A stretch of 6,058 bases of DNA from JAYWFX01 sp043778575 (GTDB lineage: Bacteria; Patescibacteriota; JACMRA01): contig JAYWFX010000078.1 of assembly GCA_043778575.1 (NCBI GenBank), forward strand, positions 1 to 6,058. The letters are read 5' to 3'. A model generated the notes under the pieces. It did not search any database, had not been told where the DNA came from, and worked only from the letters and a program-made list of their open reading frames with translations. Made by a program: the position numbers and the translations under genes. How positions within the stretch are numbered: the first letter of the stretch is position 1; every line of letters begins with the position of its first letter. This document shows positions 4,640-6,058 of the stretch, piece by piece.

Positions 4640-4808
4640 TTAACGGTATTAAATAGAAAATGTAGTCGATAGTTTCACGTCAAGTAATTGAAGACCGTCT
4701 CGCCGCACAACTCAGACCTAAAAGCAGAGACTAATCTATGAAAAAACTTGACAAACACTAGATTTATTCTCCATGGTGTGGTAACTATAACTTATAGTTT
4801 ACATTATT
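4640..4808. promoter_or_regulatory. Divergent control region between gatD and tuf
   Basis: 169 bp that must hold the promoters of both genes. Towards gatD, TTGACG (4678-4683, minus) lies 17 bases from a weak TTTTCT (4655-4660); TTTAAT (4648-4653) is a better -10 but badly spaced. Towards tuf, TTGACA (4748-4753) has no -10 at normal spacing, while TATAAC (4786-4791) and TATAGT (4793-4798) lie near the start codon without a good -35. The tuf promoter therefore cannot be fixed from sequence alone. Neither gene shows a Shine-Dalgarno sequence. Confidence 0.5.
4783..4799. repeat. 17-bp perfect inverted repeat just before tuf
   Basis: AACTATAA and TTATAGTT flank a single central C. With one bulged base the symmetry extends outwards to GTAA...TTTAC (4781-4802). 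The repeat contains both -10-like boxes of tuf and ends nine bases before the ATG, so it may be an operator or a short mRNA hairpin. Its AT content also makes chance symmetry possible. Confidence 0.6.
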
Positions 4809-5996
4809 ATGGCCGATCAATTTTCAAGAAATAAAACTCACGTTAATGTAGGTACTATTGGTCACGTTGATCATGGTAAGACTACTTTGACAGCTGCTAT
4901 TTGTATCTATTCAGCAAAACACGGAAATGCAAAGTCAAGAGATTACGCATCAATCGACGCTGCTCCAGAGGAAAAAGCACGTGGTATCACTATCAACACT
5001 GCTCACGTAGAATACGAAACTGCAACTAGACACTACGCTCACGTTGACTGTCCAGGACACGCTGATTATGTAAAGAACATGATTACTGGTGCTGCTCAAA
5101 TGGACGCCGCTATTTTAGTAGTAGCTGCAACTGACGGACCTATGCCTCAGACCAGAGAACACATTTTGCTCGCAAGACAAGTTGGTGTACCAAAGCTTGT
5201 AGTATTTTTGAACAAGTGTGATATGGTTGCCGACGAAGAAATGATCGAATTAGTTGAAGAAGAGGTCAGAGATTTGCTCACCAAATACGGTTATGACGGT
5301 GCATCCACACCAATCGTAAAAGGCTCAGCTCTCAAGGCATCAGAAGGCGACGCAACCTACGAAGCAAAGATCCAAGAATTGCTAGACACACTAGACACAT
5401 ATATCGAAGATCCAATCCGTGATGTAGACAAAGCATTTTTGATGGCTATCGAGGATGTATTTACAATCACAGGTCGCGGTACTGTCGTAACAGGTCGTAT
5501 CGAACGTGGTGTCTGTAACCTAAACGATACAGTAGAAATCATCGGTTTGGTAGATAATCAGGTCACTGTAGTCACTGGTATCGAAATGTTTAACAAGCAG
5601 CTAGATCGAGGACAAGCAGGAGACAACGCTGGATTACTACTTCGTGGTGTCAGCAAAGATCAGGTTCAGAGAGGACAAGTTTTGGCTAAACCAAAGTCTA
5701 TCACTCCACACACTGAATTTGAAGCTCAAGTATATGTTTTGACAAAGGAGGAAGGTGGTCGACATACTCCAATTTTACCGGGATACAAGCCACAATTCTA
5801 TATCAGGACAACTGATGTAACTGGTGCTTTGACTTTTGCTGATCCAAACAAGCAAATGGTACTACCTGGAGACGTAGATGTAGCTATGAAAGTAGTCCTA
5901 GAAAAGCCAGTAGCTATCGAAGATGGAATGAAATTCGCTATCCGTGAAGGAGGACGAACCATCGGAGCTGGTGTGGTCACCAAGATTACAAAATAG
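4809..5996 (+). CDS. tuf: Translation elongation factor Tu
   Basis: GTPase that delivers aminoacyl-tRNA to the ribosomal A site. Length is 395 aa, essentially the same as E. coli EF-Tu (393). The G domain carries the P-loop GHVDHGKT (18-25), the switch I segment RGITI (58-62), DCPGH (80-84, with catalytic His84), NKCD (135-138) and GSAL (172-175). Domain 2 starts near residue 205 (DVDKAFLMAIEDVFTITGRGTVVTGR), and domain 3 near 302 (TEFEAQVYVLTKEEGGRHTP). The protein ends REGGRTIGAGVVTKITK, with nothing missing. The ATG at 4809 gives the usual short N-terminus before HVNVGTIGH. No Shine-Dalgarno precedes it; the sequence before the ATG is AT-rich with -10-like boxes. It is followed by an intrinsic terminator, so it appears to be transcribed alone or as the last gene of a unit. 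No codon or composition anomaly was noticed. Confidence 0.99.
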   Translation: MADQFSRNKTHVNVGTIGHVDHGKTTLTAAICIYSAKHGNAKSRDYASIDAAPEEKARGITINTAHVEYETATRHYAHVDCPGHADYVKNMITGAAQMDAAILVVAATDGPMPQTREHILLARQVGVPKLVVFLNKCDMVADEEMIELVEEEVRDLLTKYGYDGASTPIVKGSALKASEGDATYEAKIQELLDTLDTYIEDPIRDVDKAFLMAIEDVFTITGRGTVVTGRIERGVCNLNDTVEIIGLVDNQVTVVTGIEMFNKQLDRGQAGDNAGLLLRGVSKDQVQRGQVLAKPKSITPHTEFEAQVYVLTKEEGGRHTPILPGYKPQFYIRTTDVTGALTFADPNKQMVLPGDVDVAMKVVLEKPVAIEDGMKFAIREGGRTIGAGVVTKITK

Positions 5997-6022
5997 TTTC
6001 AGTTTACAACTAGTTTTTTATG

Positions 6023-6045
6023 AGCTACCCTTAGGGGTAGTTTTT
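6023..6045 (+). terminator. Intrinsic terminator of tuf
   Basis: CTACCC (6025-6030) pairs with GGGTAG (6035-6040) around the loop TTAG; a G-T wobble and an A-T pair extend the stem by two. Five T residues follow (6041-6045). It lies 28 bases after the tuf stop codon. Confidence 0.88.
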
Positions 6046-6058
6046 AGTATAAAAAATA

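Noticed and set aside
4638..4654. ATTTAA-N5-TTAAAT inverted repeat over the gatD start
   Set aside because: Short A/T-only arms of this kind are expected by chance in such AT-rich sequence.
4696..4731. GTCTC...GAGAC inverted repeat between gatD and tuf
   Set aside because: The arms are only five bases and 26 bases apart, so a stable structure is unlikely.
4738..4761. Seven-codon ORF (MKKLDKH) upstream of tuf as a leader peptide
   Set aside because: It is too short, has no ribosome binding site or attenuator hairpin, and covers the TTGACA motif.
5357..5983. Minus-strand ORFs at 5357-5542 and 5798-5983
   Set aside because: Both are shadows of the full-length EF-Tu gene.
1..6058. CRISPR array, tRNA, rRNA or insertion sequence
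   Set aside because: I saw no regularly spaced repeats, cloverleaf-like sequence, transposase motifs or terminal inverted repeats on either strand.

Overview
The window is AT-rich bacterial chromosomal DNA. It most resembles a Candidate Phyla Radiation (Patescibacteria) genome, possibly Saccharibacteria. The reasons are the wording of the leucyl-tRNA synthetase and EF-Tu, a GatD-type glutamine amidotransferase in a gene-poor setting, compact spacing, and several starts without a Shine-Dalgarno sequence. This placement is inference from recalled family features, not from a search. TAA, TAG and TGA all act as stops, so the UGA=Gly code of Gracilibacteria/Absconditabacteria is unlikely.

Layout from left to right. 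The N-terminal two thirds of leuS lies on the minus strand (1-1670) and runs off the left edge. A 303-bp spacer (1671-1973) follows, with two promoter candidates facing leuS and one doubtful 72-codon ORF. Next is a block of small accessory genes. It holds a 78-aa basic DNA-binding-like protein (minus, 1974-2210), an unrecognised plus-strand gene broken by a 14-bp tandem duplication (2314-2822), and a MazG-superfamily nucleotide pyrophosphatase (plus, 2845-3237). A two-gene toxin-antitoxin-like operon on the minus strand closes the block: a 48-aa candidate antitoxin (3664-3810) and a PIN-domain toxin (3228-3662). Then come gatD (minus, 3866-4639), a divergent 169-bp control region, and tuf (plus, 4809-5996) with a clear intrinsic terminator (6023-6045).

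How the genes relate. leuS and tuf are translation housekeeping genes. GatD is the glutaminase half of the MurT-GatD enzyme that amidates D-Glu of peptidoglycan, but no murT is beside it. The middle block looks like a variable pocket of defence or house-cleaning genes between housekeeping loci. The most striking features are the exact 14-bp duplication that splits one gene, the tiny antitoxin upstream of PIN with a palindromic candidate operator, and the repeated pattern of promoter boxes very close to start codons, which suggests leaderless or near-leaderless mRNAs.
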